NCBI GenBank assembly: GCA_002450075.1
Contig: DJYJ01000006.1
Location: 1 to 12,982, forward strand
DNA from: Clostridiales bacterium UBA6981
Lineage (GTDB): Bacteria > Bacillota > Clostridia > Oscillospirales > Oscillospiraceae
Direction of reading: 5' to 3'
DNA: 12,982 nucleotides
Positions 1 through 6,206 of this stretch are shown here, one piece after another (position 1 is the stretch's first letter; the number at the start of each line of letters is the position of its first letter). A program made the translations under genes and the position numbers. Under the pieces are notes generated by a model. That model was not told where the DNA came from. It did no database searches and worked only from the letters and a program-made list of their open reading frames with translations.

Positions 1-6
1 TATTCA

Positions 7-14
7 GCCCCTCC
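7..14 (-). promoter_or_regulatory. Shine-Dalgarno-like site for a leftward gene starting off the window
   Basis: The minus strand reads AGGAGGGG here, followed by only a few bases before the window ends. This is what a ribosome binding site looks like just ahead of a start codon, so another leftward gene of the element probably begins immediately left of position 1. The AT-rich bases 20-70 upstream of it, including TATAAA on the minus strand near 58-64, could hold its promoter, but no convincing -35 was found. Confidence 0.4.
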
Positions 15-59
15 TACTCGATTATTTTGAACAAAACAAATGAATGAAATGTAATTATT

Positions 60-173
60 TTATACAAAAATTAGAGCTACGGCGCACTCGCAGCATCCGC
101 AAAGGGTGCCCTCTTCCGTTACAGTACCTTTTACGTAGATTTCATTGATAAAAGAACAGGAAGCCGGGCAGCG
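60..173 (-). other. In-frame Cys-rich extension after the tail-protein stop
   Basis: Directly after the TGA of the tail gene the same frame stays open for 37 codons to a TAA. It reads CSFINEIYVKGTVTEEGT followed by LCGCCEC and a hydrophobic end. It has no ATG, GTG or TTG to start translation independently. It may be chance, a decayed gene end, or a readthrough extension. The CGCCEC cluster is the only reason to mention it. Confidence 0.2.
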
Positions 174-878
174 TCAGCCCCCGCCCCGGACAAGAGCGTT
201 GAGCTTTTCCGCCGTGCTTTTTTCCAGGTGTTCCCGGATCCCTGCCTCTATATCTTCTCTCGCCTGGTTCGCTGCCATCTGTGGGATAGCAATACCGACC
301 ACCTTCTTGATAGGCAGGCGGCCCTTTGCTCCTCTGGTAAATACCTGCCTGCCGAGTGAGGATTTCGGATACTTCTCAAAGGCACCGTCCGGGCCAATAG
401 CGCCCCTGGCAATTGTATTACCGTTTGCGTCTTTGAATGATCGCAGCGACGGCCCCAGGTTCCGGAACGGTGCTTGTCCGCCGTAGCTGCTCATATTCTG
501 CGGTAAGGTACTCTGCGCACCTTTTACAATGCGCGCTTTTACCCGGTAGCGCTTGCGCAGACTTTCCCAGCCTCGCGCCCCGCCGGTAGCGGAAAAGCCG
601 CCGCCGATAGATTTCCGCACGCCGGTGATAGGAATACAGCAGCCAACACCCAAGCCGCCAGAGGTAACGCTTGCTTTCCCTACAGCTTTGCCAACCTCGC
701 CCGGCGTCGCGTAGTAGTGTTCCGGGATCGCCCGCTTGAGAATATTCTTTGTGTGCTCGGCGGTATCCCGCAGAACGGAAGACATGACCCGGTCTACCTG
801 TGCCGGCGTCAGTCGCTTTTTGAGACCATCAACCAAGCTGTCAAGTTCGCTTGTGTCAATCTCGATTGTAATGGACAT
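174..878 (-). CDS. Phage minor tail protein (gpZ / HK97-gp10-like)
   Basis: This 234-residue protein resembles minor tail and tail-completion proteins of siphophage morphogenesis modules, which act at the head-proximal end of the tail. Visible features are an N-terminal part with paired helices (residues about 5-55), a central Gly- and basic-rich stretch with a KSIGGGFSATGGARGW segment, and a C-terminal helix after PIKKVVGIAIPQMAANQA. That Pro-Gln-Met-x-x-Asn helix entry is the recurrent C-terminal signature of gp10/gpZ-type proteins. The start follows a strong AAGGAG site (minus strand, 889-895) at normal spacing. It lies downstream of early-type genes without the usual head genes between them, which is odd for an intact phage. 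A generic virion morphogenesis protein is the alternative. The tail assignment is from remembered family features, not a search. Confidence 0.6.
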   Translation of the reverse strand: MSITIEIDTSELDSLVDGLKKRLTPAQVDRVMSSVLRDTAEHTKNILKRAIPEHYYATPGEVGKAVGKASVTSGGLGVGCCIPITGVRKSIGGGFSATGGARGWESLRKRYRVKARIVKGAQSTLPQNMSSYGGQAPFRNLGPSLRSFKDANGNTIARGAIGPDGAFEKYPKSSLGRQVFTRGAKGRLPIKKVVGIAIPQMAANQAREDIEAGIREHLEKSTAEKLNALVRGGG

Positions 879-884
879 ATCATT

Positions 885-1020
885 TCACTCCTTTTCAAAC
901 TCGGCCAGCGAGACCGGCCCGCTCAGCTTCTTTGTCCTCCGGCAATAGGCACACCGCCCGCAGCGCGGCGGCTCAATAATCCCGCTCCCCGTCCGCGCCC
1001 TTCCTGCATGAGTTCGGCAT
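885..1020 (-). pseudogene. Broken or frameshifted small CxxC-protein fragment
   Basis: A strong AGGAGG site and ATG at 1020 start a reading frame that stops after 15 codons (973-1020). In another frame the DNA then encodes EPPRCGRCAYCRRTKKL and continues to a TGA at 885, just ahead of the tail gene. The CGRC-x2-C arrangement followed by RxTKKL looks like the C-terminus of phage PD-(D/E)XK (DUF3799-like) nucleases as I remember them. That part has no start codon of its own. The simplest reading is a remnant left by deletion and frameshift between early and late phage genes. A programmed frameshift or a sequencing error near 978-1010 would also join the two parts. The family link is tentative. 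Confidence 0.4.
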
Positions 1021-1034
1021 AATGTTCCTCCTAT

Positions 1035-1054
1035 CGCCTGCGAAAATGCAGGCG
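1035..1054. other. Perfect 7-bp hairpin between DUF6291 gene and the CxxC fragment
   Basis: CGCCTGC pairs with GCAGGCG around a 6-nt loop. No T-run follows on either strand, so it is not a clear intrinsic terminator. It lies just before the ribosome binding site of the broken fragment and could be an attenuating hairpin or a rearrangement joint. Confidence 0.4.
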
Positions 1055-1110
1055 GTTGATATCATCTGCTGTCAAGTGCCTGCGAGTTGCTGACAAATGA
1101 CAGCGGGCCT

Positions 1111-1608
1111 CTAAAATCCTTTAGAAGTTCTAAAATTGAGTGATTCAATGGCTTTCCGCCGCTTTTCCTCGAATTCTTGTTCCGGTGACAGGTCGTGCTC
1201 TCTGCTGCTGTCGGCTGCGTTTTCGCAGGCGGTTGTTCGGTTCCCCCGCGCCCCCTCCGCTGCCGATTCCACGCCCATTTCCTTTTCCGTTTCCTCTTCC
1301 TCTTCCTTTTCCTTCTCCAGTAAAACCGATGGGTTTCCATCAAAAAAACCGCTGGGTTTTGATGTTGACCCTTTAGGCCGCCCGCCCTTTTTGCCATTCT
1401 CTGTATTTACTCGGCGCCGTTCTCTGGAGCTATCAAGCGTCGGTTTGGCAAGAGTGAAGATAATTCGTGTGGTTGGCGTCATGCCATCAATGACCTCGCC
1501 ATACAAGCCGTAACGCACAATGGCATCATATGCGCATAGCCGCTCAGAATCGGGCAAGTCTTTAATGGCTTCATGGTAGGAAAGAAAGAAGGCGAAATAA
1601 TCTATCAA
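1111..1608 (-). CDS. DUF6291 family protein (phage/element early gene)
   Basis: The 165-residue protein matches the DUF6291 pattern: N-terminal FAFFLSYHEAIKDLPDSERL, then AYDAIVRYGLYGE, a short FTLAKP segment, and a basic NGKKGGRPKGS hinge at about residues 69-79. After it comes a low-complexity Glu/Lys tract (about 97-110) and a variable tail. The family's function is unknown; its members sit in replication and regulation regions of Firmicutes phages and elements. The start is a TTG at 1608 overlapping the TGA of the upstream gene, with GAGG about 9 nt ahead, so translation is probably coupled. The Glu/Lys tract is encoded by a roughly 45-nt homopurine run that could slip; the alternative frame there reads as Lys-Arg repeats. 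Confidence 0.75.
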   Translation of the reverse strand: MIDYFAFFLSYHEAIKDLPDSERLCAYDAIVRYGLYGEVIDGMTPTTRIIFTLAKPTLDSSRERRRVNTENGKKGGRPKGSTSKPSGFFDGNPSVLLEKEKEEEEETEKEMGVESAAEGARGNRTTACENAADSSREHDLSPEQEFEEKRRKAIESLNFRTSKGF

Positions 1609-1997
1609 TTCGATGCGCCTCCTCGTTCCACAGCACGGGCCGCCTTGAGGATCTGCCTCGCTCTGCCTCTCATGGAGCGCACCCAGCGGCGGCGTTCCTC
1701 TTCGTTTTCGGCTAAGAAGTAGCCCCGGCCGAGTTCACAGATAGGAAAACCCAACAGTCTCTCCCTTTGAATCGCCCGCCTGACTTCTCGCGTTGAGAGC
1801 CCTGTGATATCGGCCAGGCGTCGCAGCGACACGGCCCGCTCGGATCCAGAAGGAAGCAGCGAGGCGATCAGGCTTTGTTTTTCGGTGCCGCCCGTGCTAT
1901 GCTTTTTCTCGGGAAGTCTTACGCTTGGCATGGTTAATTGCTTCCCTTCGCCGTCCTGGTGCTGCAACACCTGGGCGGCCTTTTTTGTTTCGCTCAT
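1605..1997 (-). CDS. Winged-helix-turn-helix protein of the element early operon
   Basis: This 130-residue protein has a polar, probably disordered N-terminus (residues 1-40). Its wHTH core reads as RRLADITGLSTREVRRAIQ followed by RERLLGFPICELGRGYFLA, where GRGYF is the typical wing strand. A basic tail follows. Such small wHTH proteins are common next to excisionase and replication genes of clostridial phages and integrative elements; a regulatory or replication-initiation accessory role is inferred. The ATG at 1997 has GGAGGTG upstream and overlaps the preceding stop by 4 nt. A second in-frame ATG at 1931 is possible but lacks as good a site. Confidence 0.65.
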   Translation of the reverse strand: MSETKKAAQVLQHQDGEGKQLTMPSVRLPEKKHSTGGTEKQSLIASLLPSGSERAVSLRRLADITGLSTREVRRAIQRERLLGFPICELGRGYFLAENEEERRRWVRSMRGRARQILKAARAVERGGASN

Positions 1998-2209
1998 TTC
2001 TGCAACACCTCCGGATGAGTGTCGAACCAGGCAGCGAGTTCTCTGCGCTTGAATAGTGTGCGGGATCCGATGCGGACAACAGGAAACCCGTCTATCTGCG
2101 CTAAACGATATAGCGTCGGACGGCTAATAGAAAGAAGCGCCGCACCTTCTGTGGAATTAATGAGAATCTTTTCAGACGGTGCCACCTGTCGCTTAAGATT
2201 GTCGCTCAT
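1994..2209 (-). CDS. Excisionase-family (MerR-like) HTH DNA-binding protein
   Basis: The 71-residue protein has the layout of the HTH_17/excisionase family. The helix-turn-helix reads TEGAALLSISRPTLYRLAQ, then GFPVVRIGSRTLFKRRELAAWF, which is the characteristic strand-wing with a basic turn and a final helix. Such proteins bend att DNA and direct the integrase toward excision, or act as small regulators. The presence of a tyrosine integrase 1 kb away supports the excision role. The ATG overlaps the upstream TGA by 4 nt and is preceded by GAGGG at about 7 nt. It is placed second in an operon of four coupled genes. Confidence 0.8.
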   Translation of the reverse strand: MSDNLKRQVAPSEKILINSTEGAALLSISRPTLYRLAQIDGFPVVRIGSRTLFKRRELAAWFDTHPEVLQK

Positions 2210-2394
2210 GCCGTTCCCTCCCGCTCCGCCGCAATCTCATTAATGATTCCAATGATTTGTTCTTGCTCTTTTCTGGGCAACTCCCGACGCAGCTTACGGG
2301 AAAAGTTGCCGTCTGTAATGCCGAGAACTTCGGCGATTTCCCATAGCTTTACGCCAGCGCTCTTTGCTGCCGTGCGGACTTCCAGGTTTTTCAT
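2206..2394 (-). CDS. Small HTH protein, first gene of the leftward early operon
   Basis: The protein is only 62 residues. It reads as a compact HTH: RTAAKSAGVKLWEIAEVLGI, then TDGNFSRKLRRELPRKEQ and a C-terminal helix. Short proteins of this pattern are frequent just behind repressor genes of clostridial prophages and integrative elements, where they probably act as Cro-like or accessory regulators; the exact target is unknown. The ATG has a perfect GGAGG at 2401-2405 with good spacing. As the first gene after the divergent control region it should be directly controlled by the repressor at 2572. Confidence 0.75.
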   Translation of the reverse strand: MKNLEVRTAAKSAGVKLWEIAEVLGITDGNFSRKLRRELPRKEQEQIIGIINEIAAEREGTA

Positions 2395-2571
2395 GCTCTA
2401 CCTCCAAAGCGTTGTTGACAGCATGATGGTTCTATGATACTCTACAAATAGAACTTGTTGTTGCTGCTGTTCCAATTATAGCAATTGTCACAGCTTGTGC
2501 CGCATGTTCAATAAACAATTATTTTTGGAACAGAAAAAACGAAAAATTACATATTTAGAACGGATGGTATT
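2395..2571. promoter_or_regulatory. Divergent control region of the element's genetic switch
   Basis: This AT-rich 177-bp gap separates the leftward early operon from the rightward repressor-integrase genes. It contains six copies of a GTTC(T/C/A)A half-site in either orientation: GTTCTA 2429-2434, TAGAAC 2449-2454, GTTCCA 2469-2474, GTTCAA 2506-2511, TGGAAC 2526-2531 and TAGAAC 2556-2561. The first two form an inverted pair two helical turns apart. A rightward -35/-10 candidate is TTGACA 2415-2420 with TACTCT 2438-2443 (17-bp spacer); another is TTGGAA 2525-2530. The layout fits a repressor that controls both directions. The half-site pattern was read by eye. Confidence 0.6.
2467..2493 (-). 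promoter_or_regulatory. Dyad operator over an extended -10 of the early operon
   Basis: CTGT-x2-CAATT at the left mirrors AATTG-x2-ACAG at the right across a 5-nt centre (9 of 11 arm positions match). On the minus strand the centre reads TGCTATAAT, a perfect extended -10 (2475-2483), with no strong -35. A repressor bound here would directly block leftward transcription of the four early genes. The protein at 2572 is the obvious candidate binder. Confidence 0.55.
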
Positions 2572-3252
2572 ATGAACAATATCAAGCTCACCCGCGGCGA
2601 AAGATTCAAAGATGCACGTATTGAGCGCAATAAGCACGGAAAGCAAACTATGGATGAAGTAACAGCCGCAACAGGTGTTCCAAAATCAAAAATTTGGGCT
2701 CTTGAAAACGATGAAATAGATCGTGGAGTTGATTATAGAGAAGTTGGAAAGCTCGCAAAACACTATGGCGTTTCCGTAGATTGGCTTCTCTGCATTTCTG
2801 AACACTATTCTCCAAATGCGGATGTGCAAGCCGCAGCGGTCTATACAGGCTTATCCGTCGATGCTGTTCATGCGCTGAGGCAGATTTCAAAAGCAAGCTA
2901 CATAGAAGCTCTAAACGATTTCCTTATTCATCATGGGCACGATTTTGCCGGGGAAGTTTTCCTATTCGATGCCTCACTAAAGATAGCTGAAGCTGGCCTA
3001 GACAATATTGAGCAATCTGAGGACTATTCGGAGGCATCGGTTTACGAGGGCTACTTAGAAAATCGTGCTTACTGCTTTGAAAGGTACTGCCGTAATCTGG
3101 CTCGTGATTACGGCATTGATAAACTGATAGAACGCGCAAAAAAATTGAAAGAAAAACATTATGATTTAGAGATTAAAAACTACAAAAAGACAGAGCGATT
3201 TGCTAATGATGTTAAACGTCTGATTGAAGAAAGAGGGGCCGGAAATGAGTAA
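2572..3252 (+). CDS. XRE-family (Cro/CI-type) repressor of the element
   Basis: The 226-residue protein begins with an HTH domain at residues about 6-73: RGERFKDARIERN, MDEVTAATGVPKSKIWALEN and LAKHYGVSVDWLL, the standard five-helix XRE fold. The remaining 150 residues are helical and charged. No Ser-Lys peptidase (LexA/CI) motif or metallopeptidase HExxH is visible, so induction by self-cleavage is not supported. It faces the early operon across the dyad-rich gap and probably represses it and itself. The ATG at 2572 has only a weak GGATGG upstream. The gene is clearly more AT-rich than its neighbours. Its TAA overlaps the start of the integrase gene, so the two are probably co-translated. 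Confidence 0.8.
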   Translation: MNNIKLTRGERFKDARIERNKHGKQTMDEVTAATGVPKSKIWALENDEIDRGVDYREVGKLAKHYGVSVDWLLCISEHYSPNADVQAAAVYTGLSVDAVHALRQISKASYIEALNDFLIHHGHDFAGEVFLFDASLKIAEAGLDNIEQSEDYSEASVYEGYLENRAYCFERYCRNLARDYGIDKLIERAKKLKEKHYDLEIKNYKKTERFANDVKRLIEERGAGNE

Positions 3253-4504
3253 GAAAGACACACGACGCGCACAGGGCACTGGCTCGATCTATCGAAAGAC
3301 TGTAACCCGGAACGGGAAAAAATATGATTTTTGGGAGGCTCAAATCACAGTGGGCGCGGATCCCGGAACTGGAAAGCAGATCCGCAAGGCCTTCACCGGC
3401 AAGACGCAAAAAGAAGTCCGGGAGAAGATGCAGGCCGCAGCCGTGGCCGTCCAAAACGGAGAGTTCTTTGAGCCGTCCAAAATCACCGTTGGCGATTGGT
3501 TCGATATCTGGCTCAAGGACTATTGCGGCGACAAGAAGTATTTGACGGTCACGCAATACAGCAGTATGACCCGGACGCATATCAAGCCCGCTCTTGGCGC
3601 TGTGAAGCTTGCCAAGCTCACCCCGGTACAGATTCAGAGCTTTTATAACGAGCTGCAGCGGACGGGCCGCACGGTTACCGAGAAGGACGAAAAAACCGGG
3701 AAGCCTGTCACCCGACAGGAGCCACTTTCGGCCAAGACCGTGAAGAACATCCACGGGATTATGAGCAAGGCGCTTTCAACCGCCGTTGATGTGGGCTATA
3801 TCAAAAACAATCCCGCCGAGAGGGTTACTCTTCCCCGCGTGGAGAAAAAGGAAATTCACCCGCTCACGGATACCCAGGTAAAGGCACTTATGGCCGCCTG
3901 TACAGGCCACGAATATGAGCGGGTTTATAAGCTGATCCTCTTTACCGGTCTGCGCGAGGGAGAGGCCGCAGGGCTTACATGGGATTGCGTGGACTTCAAA
4001 ACAGGAACACTCAAAATCAACAAGCAGCTGCAGAAGCGCCCGGAACGGGATGGAGGATATACCTTTGCCCCTCTGAAGAATGACAAGGCCCGGACAATCA
4101 CCGCCGCGCCCTTCGTGATACAGCTCTTGAAGGAGCAGCAGAAAGCGCAGATCGAGCAGCGGCTTAAAGCCAGTGAGGCCTGGCAAGGCTGGCAAGACAT
4201 GGAGGAGCGCAAGACCGGCCTTGTGTTCACCCGCGACAGCGGGCGTCACCTCGATGTTACGATGCTGTACAAGGCATATAAGAAGCTGGCTGAGCAGATC
4301 GGCGCGCCGGAAAGCCGGGTACATAATCTCCGGCATACGTTCGCGGTGCTCTCGCTGCAGAACGGCGATCCTATCAAGACCGTGCAAGACAACCTCGGTC
4401 ATGCCACAGCTGCCTTTACCCTCGACGTGTACGGCCACACTTCGGAAAAGATGAAGGAGGACAGCGCCGCCCGGATGCAGGCATATATTGAGAACATGGC
4501 ATGA
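3245..4504 (+). CDS. int: Tyrosine site-specific recombinase (phage/ICE integrase)
   Basis: This 419-residue enzyme integrates and excises the element. An N-terminal arm-type DNA-binding domain (residues about 11-62) begins GTGSIYRK and contains FWEAQITVG. A SAM-like core-binding domain covers about 80-190. The catalytic domain has all key residues: Arg237 in TGLREGE, Lys near 278, His360 and Arg363 in HNLRHTF, His386 in NLGHA and the nucleophile Tyr396 in DVYGHT. Length and order are typical of Firmicutes phage and Tn916-like integrases. I chose the ATG at 3245, preceded by GAGGGG; a TTG at 3224 would add seven residues. It overlaps the repressor gene by 8 nt and ends beside the tRNA-Ser target, followed by a terminator. 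Confidence 0.95.
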   Translation: MSKKDTRRAQGTGSIYRKTVTRNGKKYDFWEAQITVGADPGTGKQIRKAFTGKTQKEVREKMQAAAVAVQNGEFFEPSKITVGDWFDIWLKDYCGDKKYLTVTQYSSMTRTHIKPALGAVKLAKLTPVQIQSFYNELQRTGRTVTEKDEKTGKPVTRQEPLSAKTVKNIHGIMSKALSTAVDVGYIKNNPAERVTLPRVEKKEIHPLTDTQVKALMAACTGHEYERVYKLILFTGLREGEAAGLTWDCVDFKTGTLKINKQLQKRPERDGGYTFAPLKNDKARTITAAPFVIQLLKEQQKAQIEQRLKASEAWQGWQDMEERKTGLVFTRDSGRHLDVTMLYKAYKKLAEQIGAPESRVHNLRHTFAVLSLQNGDPIKTVQDNLGHATAAFTLDVYGHTSEKMKEDSAARMQAYIENMA

Positions 4505-4509
4505 GAAAA

Positions 4510-4556
4510 GCCCCCGGAAGTGTGACCACTTTCCGGGGGCAAAATCGTCTTTTTCG
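4510..4556 (+). terminator. Intrinsic terminator after the integrase
   Basis: GCCCCCGGAA-GTG pairs with CAC-TTTCCGGGGGC around a TGAC loop with one bulged base (4510-4540). It is followed by AAAATCG and a run of T at 4549-4555. The hairpin starts 5 nt after the integrase stop. Confidence 0.75.
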
Positions 4557-4561
4557 ACCTG

Positions 4562-4585
4562 TAAGCAGAAAACTAAGCAGAAAAC
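4562..4585. repeat. Tandem 12-bp direct repeat near the attachment site
   Basis: TAAGCAGAAAAC occurs twice head-to-tail (4562-4573 and 4574-4585), about 100 bp from the tRNA 3' end. Short direct repeats in this position in related elements are arm-type binding sites for the integrase N-terminal domain. That role is inferred from position and form. Confidence 0.6.
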
Positions 4586-4644
4586 AAAGGAAGCCAAAGC
4601 AGCAGACAATACTTTACAACAGCAAAAATGGAGGAAGAAAAGAA

Positions 4645-4679
4645 AAACAGCTTGAAATCTTAATGAAATCAAGCTGTTT
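4645..4679 (-). terminator. Intrinsic terminator after tRNA-Ser
   Basis: An 11-bp perfect stem (AAACAGCTTGA with TCAAGCTGTTT) and a 13-nt loop. On the minus strand the stem begins 4 nt past the tRNA CCA and is followed by TTTTTCTTTTCTT, a good U-tract. If the crossover point lies in the tRNA 3' end, this terminator was supplied by the element; otherwise it belongs to the original gene and the junction is further left. Confidence 0.8.
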
Positions 4680-4682
4680 CTC

Positions 4683-4774
4683 TGGCGCAGAAGGAGGGAT
4701 TTGAACCCTCGCGTGCTTTTTAGACACCTACTCCCTTAGCAGGGGAGCCCCTTCGGCCTCTTGGGTACTTCTGC
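4683..4774 (-). tRNA. tRNA-Ser (anticodon GCU), integration target
   Basis: The 92-nt minus-strand sequence folds as a class II tRNA. The acceptor GCAGAAG pairs with CTTCTGC, followed by discriminator G and an encoded CCA. The anticodon stem CTCCC/GGGAG holds the loop CTGCTAA, giving anticodon GCT. There is a long variable arm closed by GTG/CAC, and a T-arm GAGGG/CCCTC with the TTCAAAT loop. The long variable arm and anticodon identify serine for AGC/AGU codons. Its 3' end points at the element. Confidence 0.96.
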
Positions 4775-4818
4775 ACGCAAAGCCGAAAAACACACAGCGC
4801 CTTTAACGCTGCCCGATT

Positions 4819-4847
4819 ATGATAGCACAGGGGAAAAGCCTTGTCAA
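4819..4847 (-). promoter_or_regulatory. Promoter of tRNA-Ser
   Basis: On the minus strand a perfect TTGACA (4842-4847) and TATCAT (4819-4824) are separated by exactly 17 bp. Transcription would start near 4812, about 38 nt before the mature tRNA. The -35 begins 4 nt past the mnmE stop, so the tRNA need not depend on readthrough from mnmE. Confidence 0.85.
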
Positions 4848-4850
4848 GAG

Positions 4851-6206
4851 TTACTTTCCCACGCAAAAACGCCGGAAAATGCGCTCTGTAACGTCCTCAC
4901 GCACCGTGCGTCCGTCAAGCTCGCCGAGCGCAGCCATCGCGCCCTCGCTCTCCGTCAGAACGATGTCCGGCGTTGCGCCGCTCTCCAGCGCTTCAAGCGC
5001 GCCGCGGACAGAATCAAGCGCGCGCCCGACCGCCTCGGCATGGCGGACGTTGGTCAGGATCTCGCCGGCCGGGACGTCCGGCAGCGGGAACATGGCTGCA
5101 ATCGTATTTTCAAGCGCCTCGATGCCCTCTCCGGTGAGGGAACTGACGTTGACGGTCGGAAGTGTCGTGTCAAGCGTAATGCCGCCGGAGAGATCCTTCT
5201 TGGACAGCACGACGACGGCGCGGGGCGCGCGCTCGGCCTCGGTAAGAAGCGCCGCGTCCTCCGCGGTCAGCTCCTCGCTTCCGTCCACGACGACGATCAG
5301 CAGTTCCGCGCGCTCGATCGCGCTGCGGCTGCGTTCCACGCCGAGACGCTCGACCTCGTCGTCCGTCTCACGGATGCCGGCGGTGTCGATCAGACGCAGC
5401 GTGAGTGAGCCGAGCTTCAGCTTCTCCTCGATCGTATCGCGCGTCGTGCCGGGGATGCGGGTAACGATCGCACGCTCATACCCGAGCAGCGCGTTGAGCA
5501 GCGAGCTTTTTCCCGCGTTCGGCCGGCCGACGATCACGGCCGGGATCCCGGCAGACATCAGCTTGCCGCGTGAGAAGGTGGCGAGCAGGGAAGCGAGCGT
5601 GTCCCTTGCCTCACCGAGCGCGGCCCTATATGCCTCCATGCGGAACGGCTCGATATCCTCGTCGGGATAATCCAGTACAGCGTGGTAGTGGGCGCTGATG
5701 TCGGCGAGATCCGAATAGATCTTTTCCGTTCGCTCACGGAGCGCGCCCGCAAGCTGACTGGCCGCGTTCCTGGCGCTCTCGGCATTTTCGGCGTCGATGA
5801 TATCGGCAACGGCCTCGGCAGAGGTGAGGGAAAGCCGCCCGTTCAAAAAGGCGCGCTTGGTGAACTCGCCGGGCAGCGCCTGCCTGGCGCCGAGCGAGAA
5901 GATCTCGTCGAGCAGTGAACGCAGCACGACGGGGGAGCCGTGGCATTGAAACTCGGCCGTATCCTCGCCCGTATAGCTGTGCGGCGCACGGCTGATCGTG
6001 CACAGACACAGATCGAGCAGCGCGCCGGATCGGTCGTGTGCGCGGCCGTATACCAGCGTGTGCGGCGCGCACTCGGACATGGCTTTTCCGGACTGCGGCG
6101 TGAAGAGCGCATCGGCAATCTCGATCGCCCGCTCGCCGGAGAGGCGCACGATCCCGATCGCAGCGACCTGGGCGCCGGTAGCAATGGCGGCTATCGTATC
6201 AGACAT
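4851..6206 (-). CDS. mnmE: tRNA modification GTPase MnmE
   Basis: MnmE works with MnmG to install the (carboxymethyl)aminomethyl group on U34 of certain tRNAs, using folate and GTP. The 451-residue protein is full length. The N-terminal folate-binding domain (1-118) starts DTIAAIATG. A helical domain follows, with the G domain inside it: P-loop GRPNAGKSS 227-235, GTTRD 253-257, DTAG 274-277 and SKKD 335-338. The C-terminus is FCVGK with the conserved Cys. The ATG at 6206 is preferred because AGGAGG sits 9 nt ahead; upstream ATG (6212) and TTG (6224) starts are too close to that site. It overlaps the HAD gene by 8 nt, so the two form one unit. mnmG is not next to it here; tRNA-Ser and the element follow. 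Confidence 0.96.
   Translation of the reverse strand: MSDTIAAIATGAQVAAIGIVRLSGERAIEIADALFTPQSGKAMSECAPHTLVYGRAHDRSGALLDLCLCTISRAPHSYTGEDTAEFQCHGSPVVLRSLLDEIFSLGARQALPGEFTKRAFLNGRLSLTSAEAVADIIDAENAESARNAASQLAGALRERTEKIYSDLADISAHYHAVLDYPDEDIEPFRMEAYRAALGEARDTLASLLATFSRGKLMSAGIPAVIVGRPNAGKSSLLNALLGYERAIVTRIPGTTRDTIEEKLKLGSLTLRLIDTAGIRETDDEVERLGVERSRSAIERAELLIVVVDGSEELTAEDAALLTEAERAPRAVVVLSKKDLSGGITLDTTLPTVNVSSLTGEGIEALENTIAAMFPLPDVPAGEILTNVRHAEAVGRALDSVRGALEALESGATPDIVLTESEGAMAALGELDGRTVREDVTERIFRRFCVGK

Larger units (their letters stand above)
1..4682. mobile_element. Right end of a tRNA-Ser-integrated prophage or phage-satellite-like element
   Basis: Seen: a tyrosine recombinase ends about 180 bp from the 3' end of a tRNA-Ser gene. 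Beside it are an XRE repressor, a divergent operon containing an excisionase-type protein and a DUF6291 protein, and a phage minor tail protein. Known: tyrosine integrases of phages and integrative elements often use tRNA 3' ends as attachment sites and lie next to one att site. Inferred: the right junction lies at or just beside 4683-4700, and the element continues left of the window. No copy of the tRNA 3' end was found in the first 4.5 kb, so the distal att site is not here. The AT-rich repressor region differs in base composition from the GC-rich chromosome to the right. No terminase, capsid or portal gene is visible, so intact prophage, remnant and satellite cannot be separated. Confidence 0.8.

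Noticed and set aside
1..173. Left attachment site of the element
   Set aside because: No copy of the tRNA-Ser 3' end or of the 12-bp repeat was found here, and a leftward ribosome site shows the element continues.
1062..1397. Minus-strand frame overlapping DUF6291, with a KRKRKR run
   Set aside because: It is the shifted frame of the homopurine tract; the DUF6291 frame has the recognisable domain and a coupled start.
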